DNA of 61,245 nucleotides from an uncultured Eggerthella sp. (GCA_900542065.1 UQLU01000010.1:1-61245); one strand, 5' to 3'. Positions 9,419 through 18,211 are shown, counted from the stretch's first letter. The notes: a model not told the origin generated them from the sequence alone. Numbers and translations: made by a program.

Positions 9419-9572
9419 TTTTATCTCCTTCAGCTGCTCTACAATCCATTCAGCTTAAAATTCTGCGGTTAATACCTGCTTAATAGCCACATAAACGACC
9501 TTAAGCGAACTTATTGCGCAAGTATCCCTCAAAAAGAAAAAATGCCTGTACCACAATTAGTACAAGCGCACA

Positions 9573-9893
9573 TCACTGATGCAGACGACCGAAATACCAA
9601 GGCGCATGATAAGGTAGTGCTTCCACATACCATCTATCCGTACTGCCTTTTGCGGTTACTTCTTGCTCCAAATACAAATGCGTCTTGCGGCTGCCAATCT
9701 GCACGGTATAACGCAGGGTTCGCACACCTTCACCAGGAAATGAATTTGATATGGGCTGACCAATTACCTGCTCTATTTGAAACGTGCGTCCGTCAGGCCA
9801 GCATACCGAAAGTGGCACAATAGCCCCATCGTCACGCCAACGCGCAATTACATCTACATAGCGACGCGTAGTATGTGAATCTGGCATAGACAT
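9573..9893 (-). CDS. Conserved small protein of the Y-family polymerase cassette
   Basis: A 106-residue soluble protein with a pattern familiar from small genes next to UvrX/DinP-like polymerases: a start resembling RYVDVIARWRDDGAIVPLSV, then WPDGRTFQIEQV, a middle strand RTLRYTVQIGSRKTHLYLEQ and an end W(Y/F)VEALPYH. The function of such proteins is not known to me. It is divergent from the polymerase gene, with the SOS box between them, which suggests shared damage control. The start is uncertain: two in-frame ATGs (9893 and 9887) are available and neither has a strong ribosome-binding site. An overlapping plus-strand frame at 9542-9823 is judged a shadow. Confidence 0.7.
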   Translation of the reverse strand: MSMPDSHTTRRYVDVIARWRDDGAIVPLSVCWPDGRTFQIEQVIGQPISNSFPGEGVRTLRYTVQIGSRKTHLYLEQEVTAKGSTDRWYVEALPYHAPWYFGRLHQ

Positions 9894-9934
9894 ACGTGTG
9901 GCAAAACCCTTTCCTGCAAAGCCTTTCTTGTCTG

Positions 9935-9988
9935 TTGCGTTCCCTTAAAAGCACGGTATACTTACCTAATAGTAGAACATATGTTCTA
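9935..9988 (+). promoter_or_regulatory. Promoter with LexA (SOS) box
   Basis: A -35 TTGCGT (9935-9940) and -10 TATACT (9957-9962) with a 16-bp spacer are followed by the perfect 16-bp palindrome TAGAACATATGTTCTA (9973-9988). It contains GAAC-ATAT-GTTC, an exact match to the Gram-positive LexA/DinR box GAAC-N4-GTTC. The palindrome covers the expected transcription start, so LexA binding should block the polymerase gene until DNA damage. Confidence 0.85.
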
Positions 9989-10033
9989 TATTTGAAAGCG
10001 AACAAAGTGTGTAAATGGAAGGGACATCGCCTA

Positions 10034-11404
10034 GTGGACAAGAAGCCCACAGAAAAATGCTACCTATGCATAGACCTGAAATCGTTCTATGCCAGCGTTG
10101 AGTGTGCTGATCGCGGGTGGGATCCTTTTACTACTAAGCTTGTTGTGGCCGATCCCGAACGAAGTCAAACTACCATCTGCCTTGCGGTATCCCCCGCCTT
10201 AAAAGCGCTGGGCGTGCCTGGTCGTTGCCGCGTATTTGAAATTCCTAGCACTATTGATTACTTCATGGCACCACCGCGCATGAAGCGCTATATGGAAGTA
10301 TCTACCCATATCTACTCGCTCTATTTACGCTACGTCAGTCCGCAGGATATTCACGTGTATTCTATCGATGAATGCTTTATTGATGCCACGCCCTATCTTT
10401 CGCTCTACCATATGGATGCCACCACCTTTGCAAAAACGCTTACTAAAACTGTTTTCGATGAAACAGGAATTTGTGCCACCGTAGGTATTGGCACCAATCT
10501 TTTCTTGGCGAAAGTCGCATTGGATATTACCGCCAAACATACCCATGACGGCATCGGAATTCTAAATGAAACCGCCTTTAAGCAGCAGGTTTGGTTTCAT
10601 CAACCCATAACTGACATTTGGAATATTGGTCCTGGCATTGCTCGTCGTTTAGCAAAATATGGCGTACATGATTTAGCGGGTGTTTGCGCCATGGAAGAAA
10701 AAACGCTCTATAAGGAATTCGGCGTGAATGCTGAATACTTAATTGATCACGCATGGGGACAAGAGCCGTGCACTATCGCGCAAATTCACTCCTACGTACC
10801 TGAAGGTCATTCGCTCATGAATGGTCAGGTGCTCCCCTGCGACTATACCCTGGAAGAAACTCGCATGGTTATGCATGAAATGCTTGATGCAAGCGTACTT
10901 GAATTGGTGCAAAAAGGACTTGTGGCTGAAAGTATTTCGCTTTCTATTGGATATGCGCATCCAAAAGCGAACATAGATGGTTCGAACACCACTACCGCAC
11001 AGACAGGCTTCGATCCAGAAGACCCTCTTTCGTATAACTCGTATGTACCGCCAACACGTCGGCATTTCTATGCCCACACAGGCGGCACCAGAAAAATAGG
11101 ACGTCGCACCAATTCGGCACGCGTATTAAAAGAACATTTCGAAGCGCTTTTTAACGAAACAACAAGCAATGCTCTACCTATTCGTCGTATCAGCATTGGA
11201 TTCGGAGGTCTTCTTCCCGAAAAATATGCCACTACAACCCTATTTGACGATATCGAAGCAGAAAGCAAAGAACGCCGTCGTCAAGAAGCTATTATTGCCG
11301 TGCGTCAAAAATTCGGCAAAAACGCCATGTTAAAAGGTACGAGCCTCCAAGAAAAAGCAACTGCGCGCGAACGCAATAATCAGATTGGAGGTCATCGTGC
11401 CTAG
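10034..11404 (+). CDS. Y-family translesion DNA polymerase (UvrX/DinP-like)
   Basis: An error-prone polymerase of 456 residues if it starts at GTG 10034. That start follows GGAAGGGA by nine bases and lies downstream of the promoter and SOS box. The open frame extends upstream to 9896, but that part contains the promoter and is probably not translated. Y-family motifs are clear: CIDLKSFYASVEC near the N-terminus (catalytic Asp and steric gate region), VYSIDECFID with the catalytic SIDE, and a helix-hairpin-helix region DIWNIGPGIARRLAKYGVHD. The C-terminal little-finger region contains RRISIGFGGL. The divergent small gene and downstream YolD-like gene match the UvrX/YqjW-type cassette. Predicted to be damage-induced and to act in mutagenic bypass. 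Confidence 0.92.
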   Translation: MDKKPTEKCYLCIDLKSFYASVECADRGWDPFTTKLVVADPERSQTTICLAVSPALKALGVPGRCRVFEIPSTIDYFMAPPRMKRYMEVSTHIYSLYLRYVSPQDIHVYSIDECFIDATPYLSLYHMDATTFAKTLTKTVFDETGICATVGIGTNLFLAKVALDITAKHTHDGIGILNETAFKQQVWFHQPITDIWNIGPGIARRLAKYGVHDLAGVCAMEEKTLYKEFGVNAEYLIDHAWGQEPCTIAQIHSYVPEGHSLMNGQVLPCDYTLEETRMVMHEMLDASVLELVQKGLVAESISLSIGYAHPKANIDGSNTTTAQTGFDPEDPLSYNSYVPPTRRHFYAHTGGTRKIGRRTNSARVLKEHFEALFNETTSNALPIRRISIGFGGLLPEKYATTTLFDDIEAESKERRRQEAIIAVRQKFGKNAMLKGTSLQEKATARERNNQIGGHRA

Positions 11405-11741
11405 CAGTCATCCACAAAAGAAAACACCGCAATCATTTAGTCGTGAACATTCAAGTTACGACACATCAAACTCACTCGAAAGTAGCACCTGCAAAAGCAC
11501 CTATAAAAGCGCATGCAAAACTTCGTTTTTATCCAACAAACTAAAGCAGGAACTTCTTTCAGTGAAGGACCCTCAAGAACGTGAATATCGCGCAAATGTT
11601 CTCTTGGCAATTGAGCAAAAAGCAGAAACGTATGGCACACATCAAGCACAACCCCACGATAGCCGCGCTCGGCAATTCATGCCTTTTGCTGCACTAAAAG
11701 GTTATGCCGACATGGTTCAACAAGAAGAAGGCAAACACTAG
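11397..11741 (+). CDS. YolD-like protein
   Basis: A 114-residue protein with a low-complexity Ser/Thr/Lys-rich N-terminus and a C-terminal core SRARQFMPFAALKGYADM, the hallmark of the YolD-like family found beside Y-family polymerases. I choose GTG 11397 because it follows GGAGGT with ideal spacing; it overlaps the polymerase stop by eight bases, so the two are translationally coupled and share the SOS promoter. A TTG start at 11385 is less likely. The family is thought to interact with or regulate the polymerase; its biochemical role is unsettled. Confidence 0.8.
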   Translation: MPSSHPQKKTPQSFSREHSSYDTSNSLESSTCKSTYKSACKTSFLSNKLKQELLSVKDPQEREYRANVLLAIEQKAETYGTHQAQPHDSRARQFMPFAALKGYADMVQQEEGKH

Positions 11742-11870
11742 CAAAGAACAAACAACCACGCATCTTATGCATTTACAACACTACAAATCAGTATGGAAAT
11801 CATATTTCCGCGCACTATACGAATCGGCATGAACGCCACGCATTTCGCATATGCCACAATAACTGCAGCG

Positions 11871-12668
11871 CTATAGATCAGCAAGATTAACTACGCGGGT
11901 AGCAAGGCGATTCTGTAGTGCCTCCGAATGCGTTACTAGCACCAACCCTACTTCATTTTCTTCGCAATACGAAAGCAAAAAATCCCAGATCTGCACCTGA
12001 GTAATAGCATCCAACATAGTAGATATTTCATCAGCAATAAGGAATTTAGGGCGAACGCGCAAAGCACGCACTATACAACAGCGCTGGAGTTCGCCTCCTG
12101 AAAGTTCACGCGGAAAACGACTGAGCCATTTTTGCTTAATACCCAATTTTTCCAATAAAGCATGATCGAGCGGACCTGCCTCTTCTAACGAACTTTGTAT
12201 GCGTAACAAAGGATCGAGCGTCTGTTCAGGATGTTGCCAAATCAATTGAACAGGCAATGGAGTACTCGACGTTTTTAAAGCTTTAACGCCTTTTGCACGG
12301 GCTGCACTTGCATAAAAATCGCCATGAGAGCAGTGATAACGAATGCTTGTTTTATTTCGCAAAACACTTGTCTGGCACGAAGAAAGCGGTTCTCCGTCCA
12401 GTAAAACTTCACCTTCTTGCGGCTGCAAATATCCTGCAAGTAATCGACACATGGTAGTTTTTCCGAAGCCCGAAGGTGCACTCAGCGCAACTCGCTCGTG
12501 TGATTCAACTGCAAAATTAAAATTCGAAAGTAAGGATTTGCCAGCGGTTTTGCCCGTGGTAGCGGTCTTGTCCGCAGCGGCAATAGCGACGGTGGCGGCA
12601 GCCTTGCCCGCAACAGCAGCACCACGAACATATGAAAAGGAAACGTTTCGTAACTCTAAGGTACTCAT
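11871..12668 (-). CDS. ABC importer ATPase 2 (Dpp/Opp/Nik family, NikE/DppF-like)
   Basis: A 265-residue ATPase, the last gene of a five-gene importer operon read on the minus strand. It carries Walker A APSGFGKTT, a Q-loop in VQLIWQHPEQTLDP, signature LSGGELQRC, Walker B FLIADE and an H-loop VTHSE. Two insertions are unusual: an Ala/Thr/Lys-rich stretch near residues 16-45 and extra residues between the Walker A region and the Q-loop (around 110-135). It overlaps the preceding ATPase by four bases (ATGA), with AAAGGAG before the ATG. It would form the cytoplasmic heterodimer that drives import of peptides or nickel. Confidence 0.88.
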   Translation of the reverse strand: MSTLELRNVSFSYVRGAAVAGKAAATVAIAAADKTATTGKTAGKSLLSNFNFAVESHERVALSAPSGFGKTTMCRLLAGYLQPQEGEVLLDGEPLSSCQTSVLRNKTSIRYHCSHGDFYASAARAKGVKALKTSSTPLPVQLIWQHPEQTLDPLLRIQSSLEEAGPLDHALLEKLGIKQKWLSRFPRELSGGELQRCCIVRALRVRPKFLIADEISTMLDAITQVQIWDFLLSYCEENEVGLVLVTHSEALQNRLATRVVNLADL

Positions 12669-13723
12669 AATTCGTCTCCTTTCGACATAGAATCGCCTGC
12701 TTGCGTTGATGTGTCGCCTGGCACTTCCGAACCATTTTCTGTATTCGCGAAATCCGAAGTTTCGACACTAACGCAAGCTTCGTAATCTTTGCTGACGATA
12801 AAGTCGTGCTCGGGCAACGCATGCCAAAGCGCCTTGCTGAAAGGATGGTGCAATAAATCAGGTGTTGCAAAATTTGCAACGGCTGTTTCTTCTATTACAG
12901 TGCCATCTTTGAACACCGCTACACGATCGGCGACTCGTAAGGCAAGCTCGATATCGTGCGTAATCAGCAACACTCCCTTGCCCTCATTAGCAAACACACG
13001 GAAATCCTCCATCGCTTTTACCGCCAACTCCAAATCAAGACCAGGAGTAGGCTCGTCAGCAATTATCAACCGAGGATCCGTCATTAGCGCCGTGCACAAT
13101 AAAACACGACGCGCCATGCCTCCCGAAAGCTCAAAGGGATACAAGTCTTCTACATCACGTGATAGACCATATCGTTCAAACAGCTCTGCACGACGTTGTG
13201 CACTGCCGCCAATCTGTTTACCGACCTTCATAAGAGGATCTAAAGACCTTACACTTTGCGGCACAAAAGCAATTTCGCGACCACGCAACTGCGCCAAGCT
13301 TTTTGCGTCCTGCAGCACGCCGTCATAATAGATGGTTCCCTCGACACGAGCATTCGTGGCATATAGTCCCAAAATAGCATCTGCCAGTAGCGTCTTACCC
13401 GATCCTGAAGCACCCACGACTGCCAAAATTTCGCCAGTATGAACTGATAAACTGAGATTATCTATTACCTGACTAGTGTATTGCTCAACCGAAAAATGCT
13501 TTTTTGGCGAATCGGCATTTGAAAAGTAAGTATTTGATGATTCATCATTTGCAAGCTCAGCGTCCTTATACATGGTGAAACCGATGCTTAAATTCTGAAC
13601 CTGAAGCAAGTGATGACCACCTGCATGATGACTTACTTCTGCATGAGAATGCCCATGATGGAATTCGGCATGGGTATGCACCATTGCATCGTGCTGGCTT
13701 TGAGCAAGTTTCATTGGCACCAC
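12665..13723 (-). CDS. ABC importer ATPase 1 with histidine-rich N-terminus (NikD/DppD-like)
   Basis: A 352-residue ATPase with Walker A GASGSGKT, Q-loop FVPQSVRSLDP, signature LSGGMARR, Walker B LIIADEPTPGLD and an H-loop ITHD. Ahead of the ATPase domain is a segment (about residues 16-38) in which 10 of 23 residues are His, and a second linker of acidic and Ser/Asn residues follows the first strand. A His cluster is typical of nickel-handling proteins, which argues for a nickel or other metal cargo rather than peptides. The start is ambiguous: GTG 13723 is used, and ATG 13714 is possible. It follows the permease gene by 3 bp and overlaps the next ATPase. Confidence 0.9.
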   Translation of the reverse strand: MVPMKLAQSQHDAMVHTHAEFHHGHSHAEVSHHAGGHHLLQVQNLSIGFTMYKDAELANDESSNTYFSNADSPKKHFSVEQYTSQVIDNLSLSVHTGEILAVVGASGSGKTLLADAILGLYATNARVEGTIYYDGVLQDAKSLAQLRGREIAFVPQSVRSLDPLMKVGKQIGGSAQRRAELFERYGLSRDVEDLYPFELSGGMARRVLLCTALMTDPRLIIADEPTPGLDLELAVKAMEDFRVFANEGKGVLLITHDIELALRVADRVAVFKDGTVIEETAVANFATPDLLHHPFSKALWHALPEHDFIVSKDYEACVSVETSDFANTENGSEVPGDTSTQAGDSMSKGDEL

Positions 13724-13726
13724 GTC

Positions 13727-14611
13727 CTATTCCTGCGCCCGAGCGGGATCAATCAAACGACGAAGGTTTTGCCCAGCCTGATCAAATAGCAACACTACTG
13801 CAAGCAGCGCCAAGCCAGGAAAGAGGGCGAGCCACCACATGCCAATGGAGAGATAATTCATCGACTCGCTTAAGATAATGCCAATTGCAGGCATTTCAGG
13901 AGGCAGACCAAATCCCAAAAAAGTAATAGCAGCTTCATGCAGAATAGCATGGGGAAACAGCAAGATAAGGCCTACCAAATACTGCGGCAACACCGCAGGA
14001 AGTACGTGATGGATGGCAATATAAACTGGTCCGCGACCTAAAGAACGCGCTACTTCTACATACGAGCTCTGCTTTACCTGGAGTACTTCGGCTCGAATAA
14101 CACGACATAAGCTAGGCCAATGCGTCAGAGCAACGCCAATCGCTACGCCCCAGAATCCTTTACCAAGTGCATAAGAGATAAGCAGCAAAAGCACAATATG
14201 CGGAATGCCCAGCATAAGATCAATTAACCACGTAATACAGGCATCAATCTTCTTTCCGCCAAGAGCCGCTAAGGTGCCAAGCACTAATGCGATAATCGAA
14301 GAAACCACTGCCGCCAAAAGCCCGATTCCGATACTGGTAGACAAGCCTGCCAGTGTTCGCGCCAGCATGTCACGCCCTAAATTATCTGTTCCAAACGGGT
14401 GTAGCAAACTGGGAGCTTCACGCGCCATGGAAAGATCACTTGTTGTCGCAAGGGGTGTTACCGCAATGCCCAGCACCGCAACAACAACAAGAATTGCTGC
14501 CGAAACAATACAGACAGCCCGCGTGCGTTTGCGATTGTTTACCTTTTTTGCTCGAGGCGCATGGAAAACCGTCAAGGGTTCGTTCAATACCGCAGAAACG
14601 CCTAACTTCAT
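13727..14611 (-). CDS. ABC importer permease 2 (DppC/NikC-like)
   Basis: A 294-residue inner-membrane permease with an N-terminal cytoplasmic stretch, a first membrane helix around residues 32-52 and the periplasmic segment HPFGTDNLGRDMLARTLAG, which is characteristic of DppC/OppC/NikC. The EAA loop (EVARSLGRGPVYIAIHHVLP) contacts the ATPases. About six membrane helices are visible. It overlaps the preceding permease gene by four bases, which indicates coupled translation. Confidence 0.92.
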   Translation of the reverse strand: MKLGVSAVLNEPLTVFHAPRAKKVNNRKRTRAVCIVSAAILVVVAVLGIAVTPLATTSDLSMAREAPSLLHPFGTDNLGRDMLARTLAGLSTSIGIGLLAAVVSSIIALVLGTLAALGGKKIDACITWLIDLMLGIPHIVLLLLISYALGKGFWGVAIGVALTHWPSLCRVIRAEVLQVKQSSYVEVARSLGRGPVYIAIHHVLPAVLPQYLVGLILLFPHAILHEAAITFLGFGLPPEMPAIGIILSESMNYLSIGMWWLALFPGLALLAVVLLFDQAGQNLRRLIDPARAQE

Positions 14612-15651
14612 AGCGCATCACCGCCCCGCTTAATACGAGGATCAACGATGCGATATAAAATGTTGGCAATCATGTTGCCACCAAACACAATAGCAGCCGA
14701 CACCAACGTAATACCTACAAGAAGCGCCACATCACTTCCGATACCAGCCGTTACCGCAGCTTGACCAAGCCCTGGATAGGAAAATACCTGTTCAACCAAA
14801 ACAGATCCACCAAAAATTTCTGATATGGAAGCAAATTGAAGCGAAATAGCAGGGAGCGCCAAATTGCGCAAACCATGCTTTCGTGCTGCCTGCAAACGAG
14901 AAAGACCACGCGCCTGAGCAAAACGGATATAGTCACTCTCCATAATGTCGATTGTTTTTTCGCGCGTATGAAGAGCAACATTCGCCACGCCAACAACCGA
15001 TAACGTTAACGCGGGCAAAATCATATGGTGAATCGAATCGAAAATAGTTATATCGGCAGCACTTTTACCAATTGGCGCAGAAAAGCCAATGGGAAACCAG
15101 CCTAGCCACACCGCAAAAACCATAAGAACGATTAAACCAAGCCAAAACGTAGGTGTTGACGCTAACACAAAACAGTAACCTTTAATAATTCGATCGATTA
15201 GAGTGCCCTGCTTGATGCCTGCAACAACCCCCATGATTAGACCAAATACACCACTTAACACCCAAGCAGCGGCCATCAAAGCAAGAGTATTTAATGATCG
15301 GTTTGCAAGCACTTCGGTAACAAGCGCATTAAATCGCAAAGAAGTGCCCATGTCGCCCTGCAAAAAAGCACCCGCCCAGTTTAGGTAGCGCTCCCACAGT
15401 GGCGTATTAGCACCCCAATAACTAGCGAGTTGTGCACGCTGATCTTCGCTCATGCTAGCATATGCGGCTTGCCCTACATTAGCCTGAACAGGATCGATAG
15501 GAGAAATACCAACCAAAATGAAGGTGACTATACTAATAGCCACCATAAGCAGTACAAACTTTACTATGTTGCGTCCAATTAGCTGCGCCATAAGTTTTGT
15601 TTGGTTAATCCTTGCTCGATTGATTCGTCTGTTAGCTCCATGTTTGGCCAA
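14608..15651 (-). CDS. ABC importer permease 1 (DppB/NikB-like)
   Basis: A 347-residue permease of the DppB/OppB/NikB group: first membrane helix around 28-50, a large periplasmic loop with the family pattern GDMGTSLRF, then membrane helices and the EAA loop region YIRFAQARGLSRLQAARKHG. The most upstream plausible start is TTG 15651, preceded by AGAAGAA; an ATG about 20 residues later lacks a ribosome-binding site. It partners with the next gene to form the translocation pore. Confidence 0.9.
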   Translation of the reverse strand: MAKHGANRRINRARINQTKLMAQLIGRNIVKFVLLMVAISIVTFILVGISPIDPVQANVGQAAYASMSEDQRAQLASYWGANTPLWERYLNWAGAFLQGDMGTSLRFNALVTEVLANRSLNTLALMAAAWVLSGVFGLIMGVVAGIKQGTLIDRIIKGYCFVLASTPTFWLGLIVLMVFAVWLGWFPIGFSAPIGKSAADITIFDSIHHMILPALTLSVVGVANVALHTREKTIDIMESDYIRFAQARGLSRLQAARKHGLRNLALPAISLQFASISEIFGGSVLVEQVFSYPGLGQAAVTAGIGSDVALLVGITLVSAAIVFGGNMIANILYRIVDPRIKRGGDAL

Positions 15652-15704
15652 TTCTTCTATTGGTTCCGCGCTTGATCTATCCTTATTGAGCTAACCTTCA
15701 CTTA

Positions 15705-17339
15705 CTAATCCCAACTCCATTTATCTACGTTATTCACCAACGACCACCCGTAACCATGAGGATGCGGTTTTTGTTCAGCAACATTTAAGCTGCTACGTTT
15801 GAAATACAGATGATCAACATTGGCAAGCCATACCCACGTTGCTGCACCTTGAGGTGCCACCCCTTCGGAGCCGTCCCACTGCGCTAACTTCCATTCATCA
15901 TACGAATCTTCTACCGCCGTTTTAGCGAGAGCAGCATCCATATGTGCATCAACCGTTGCATTTTCATATGATGCATAATTTCCTACGCCGCGGGAATACA
16001 AAAGGTTATACATTTCGGTAGGACTATTCGATCCCCAACCCCAAAGAATTGGATCAGAGAATTCGCGGGGATACAGCTCATCCCAACCAGCACCATGGAT
16101 GTTTACTTCGATACCAAATTCTGCCATCTGATTACTGAATTCTGCCGCAAGCGCCTGACGGACCGAATCGTTCGAGCTGTAGTACAAATCAAAGCTTGCA
16201 CGAAGACCTTCTTTTACTAACACCCCATCTTCACCTGGCATCCAACCGTCCTGCTCCAACAAAGTACGTGCATAATCGGCATCGGTTTCGACCTTCATGT
16301 CATCTGATGCCCAAGGTGTTCCGTCCGAAACGCTATACGCTGCTGTTCCATAACCCGAAAGAACATTGTCTATCATGGTTTCACGATCGACCGCATAATT
16401 CATTGCACGACGCAGCGCCAAATCTTGGGTAACATCATTGCCAAGAGCATAGTCGTTTACGCCATCTTTTTTAGTGCCACCTGCAGGAACACTTGGAAAT
16501 GAAACACCGCGACTATCAACAGATTTACAATTGAAAAGCTCATACTGATCAGGCGTTGAATCTGCCATGGTAGCCGCCGTATAGGCAATATCCACCTCGC
16601 CCGAATTAGCTGCCGCAAGAGAAGCATCTTCTTCCATGAATACGACAATGACACGCTGCATACTTGGAGCTTCACCATAGTAATCAGGATTTGCCGTAAG
16701 AATTACCTGCTGGCCCTGATCCCATTGCTCTAGCTTATAACGACCAGAGCCAATAGGATTTGCACCATACGTTGCTGAATCATAGGCGTGTTCTGGAACA
16801 ATACCAACAACTGCCAAGGTGTAGAGCAACGCATTAAACGGTTTGGTCATATGAAGTTCCACCGTAAAATCGTCCACCGCAACTGCTTTTTCTACCATAG
16901 AAAGGTCTGCCTCTGCGGCTTCGGCATTATTGATACCGTTAATGGTAAACGCCACATCACGAGCGGTTAGTTGCTCCCCATCCGTAAAATACGCATCATC
17001 GCGAATATGGAAAGTCCACGTCATACCATCAGTGCTACATTTATATGAAGTAGCAAGATCGTTTACGAAATTAAGATCAGCATCAGTAGTGATGAGCGTA
17101 GATTGAATAAGTGGCTCGTGAACATGCTCGCCACAACCCCAAGAAAAGAGCGGATCAAAACCAGCGGCAGGCTCAGAATTAACCGTCATGGAAACCACTA
17201 CTTCATTGGCGTTCCCTGTTACTGAAACACCTTCAGTAAGTGTCTTACTCGAAGAGCAAGCAGACAGTAAGCTGCCAAGAGAAAGAGATGCGACACCTAT
17301 ACCTGCAAGCTTTACAAAGTTTCTTCTGGTAATTGCCAC
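15705..17339 (-). CDS. Extracellular solute-binding protein, family 5 (nickel/peptide)
   Basis: A 544-residue binding lipoprotein and the first gene of the operon. I choose GTG 17339 because AAAGGAGA lies just before it; the frame is open 16 codons further upstream without a good ribosome-binding site. The N-terminus shows RRNFVKLAG followed by a hydrophobic segment and lipobox SLLSAC, so it may be exported by Tat or Sec and lipidated. The family-5 pattern is clear: ATSYKCSTDGMTWTFHIRD then YFTDGEQLTARDVAF, and GSGRYKLEQWD further on. The C-terminal KPHPHGYGWS places His residues near where NikA-like proteins bind ligand. Together with the His-rich ATPase this favours nickel, but a peptide substrate cannot be excluded. 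Confidence 0.9.
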   Translation of the reverse strand: MAITRRNFVKLAGIGVASLSLGSLLSACSSSKTLTEGVSVTGNANEVVVSMTVNSEPAAGFDPLFSWGCGEHVHEPLIQSTLITTDADLNFVNDLATSYKCSTDGMTWTFHIRDDAYFTDGEQLTARDVAFTINGINNAEAAEADLSMVEKAVAVDDFTVELHMTKPFNALLYTLAVVGIVPEHAYDSATYGANPIGSGRYKLEQWDQGQQVILTANPDYYGEAPSMQRVIVVFMEEDASLAAANSGEVDIAYTAATMADSTPDQYELFNCKSVDSRGVSFPSVPAGGTKKDGVNDYALGNDVTQDLALRRAMNYAVDRETMIDNVLSGYGTAAYSVSDGTPWASDDMKVETDADYARTLLEQDGWMPGEDGVLVKEGLRASFDLYYSSNDSVRQALAAEFSNQMAEFGIEVNIHGAGWDELYPREFSDPILWGWGSNSPTEMYNLLYSRGVGNYASYENATVDAHMDAALAKTAVEDSYDEWKLAQWDGSEGVAPQGAATWVWLANVDHLYFKRSSLNVAEQKPHPHGYGWSLVNNVDKWSWD

Positions 17340-17752
17340 AGTTTCTCCTTTATGCAGATCGAGCGTGATAACGTATTCAGGATACAAAACGTTATAGATG
17401 GTCTAACTTATCTAGGCTGTTACGAATTTTGTTTTCGTAACACGGGAATAGTACCATAGTTATCCATTGATGGTGTTACGGAATTACAATTGGTGTTACT
17501 TATTACAGGTGATTGGTTATCGGTGATGTAGCCAGATTTAGCAATCTGCTAAAAGCTTCTTTCCCACAAACAAACAGGTGAAACTATCTATCTTGACCAC
17601 CCTACTGAATGTGGTCTTGTGGCTTTTAGCAAATGAAAGGTGTCACATTAACTTACCGAATTAATTGCGCAGGTCTTAAGCAAAAGCATATTGACGACTG
17701 AGTTTCTTCTGGTAAAGTATCTAGGCGCTGATGTTTTCAGTGTTCATAGTAA
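17340..17752. promoter_or_regulatory. Importer upstream region with inverted repeat and GTTAC motifs
   Basis: A gene-free stretch of about 410 bp. At 17418-17442 it holds a perfect inverted repeat TGTTACGAA-N7-TTCGTAACA, about 80 bp upstream of the binding-protein start. Two further related motifs, GGTGTTAC(N2)ATTACA-like, occur near 17470-17515. These look like binding sites for a regulator of the importer. I cannot assign the regulator, and the sites do not resemble the NikR palindrome I know. No convincing promoter was fixed. Confidence 0.5.
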
Positions 17753-17827
17753 GGGCGGTTAGCTCAGGGGGAGAGCGCTACCTTGACACGGTAGAGGTCA
17801 CTGGTTCGAAACCAGTATCGCCCACCA
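17753..17827 (+). tRNA. tRNA-Val (GAC)
   Basis: Full cloverleaf: acceptor arms GGGCGGT and ATCGCCC (one G-U pair), anticodon stem CTACC/GGTAG around loop TTGACAC (anticodon GAC), T arm CTGGTTCGAAACCAG, discriminator A and encoded CCA at 17825-17827. It reads Val GUC/GUU codons. It stands alone and is followed directly by a terminator. Confidence 0.97.
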
Positions 17828-17837
17828 TTGGAAGACC

Positions 17838-17871
17838 AGGTCACAAGGATGTATCCCTTGTGACCTTTTTT
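17838..17871 (+). terminator. Terminator of tRNA-Val
   Basis: AGGTCACAAGG and CCTTGTGACCT form an 11-bp stem with a short loop, followed by a T tract at 17866-17871. Confidence 0.9.
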
Positions 17872-17956
17872 GATACAGCGGCAAAATGCGCAATTTCTAG
17901 CTACTTTTCCAAAATCTTCAATTGACGGCATTACTTTTTCGAAAAATGCGTACCTA

Positions 17957-18134
17957 CCCTGCAGAAAAACCGCAAAAGTGAGAGACTCTTCTTGATTCGT
18001 TATTTAAAAAGCTGCATCGAAAAGCTTGCCTGCATTTATTCGTATCCATTTTTGCTTGCTTTGAATCAATCTTGGTTATCTCCCCTAAAGCAATTCTCCT
18101 GCGACCCTCTCACTAAAGGCATTTTCCTGCAGGG
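17957..18134. repeat. Small inverted-ended element, copy 1
   Basis: A 178-bp block bounded by CCCTGCAG and CTGCAGGG. The left end (CCCTGCAGAAAAACCGC then AGTGAGAG) and the right end (CTCTCACT then TTTTCCTGCAGGG) are imperfect inverted repeats of about 30 bp. The same ends recur at 48980-49147 with a different, weakly related interior. No ORF is inside. This resembles a MITE or a non-autonomous palindromic repeat; no clear target duplication is visible. The rest of the 17828-18211 gene-free region holds nothing else I recognise. Confidence 0.75.
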
Positions 18135-18211
18135 GCAGCTCCAAAAATGCCAAAAACTTTAATTTGTGCAGATTAAATTGATTAACTGCAACTAGTTACG
18201 CCTAACCATAC

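Noticed and set aside
9542..9823. 93-residue plus-strand frame
   Set aside because: It lies antisense to the 106-residue gene that matches the polymerase-associated small family; no ribosome-binding site.
9896..10033. 46-codon upstream extension of the Y-family polymerase
   Set aside because: It contains the promoter and SOS palindrome; the GTG at 10034 has the ribosome-binding site and leads into the conserved N-terminus.
11742..11870. Terminator for the ABC importer operon
   Set aside because: No convincing stem with T tract found on the minus strand in this gap.
17731..17925. 64-residue frame through the tRNA gene
   Set aside because: Covers tRNA-Val and its terminator.
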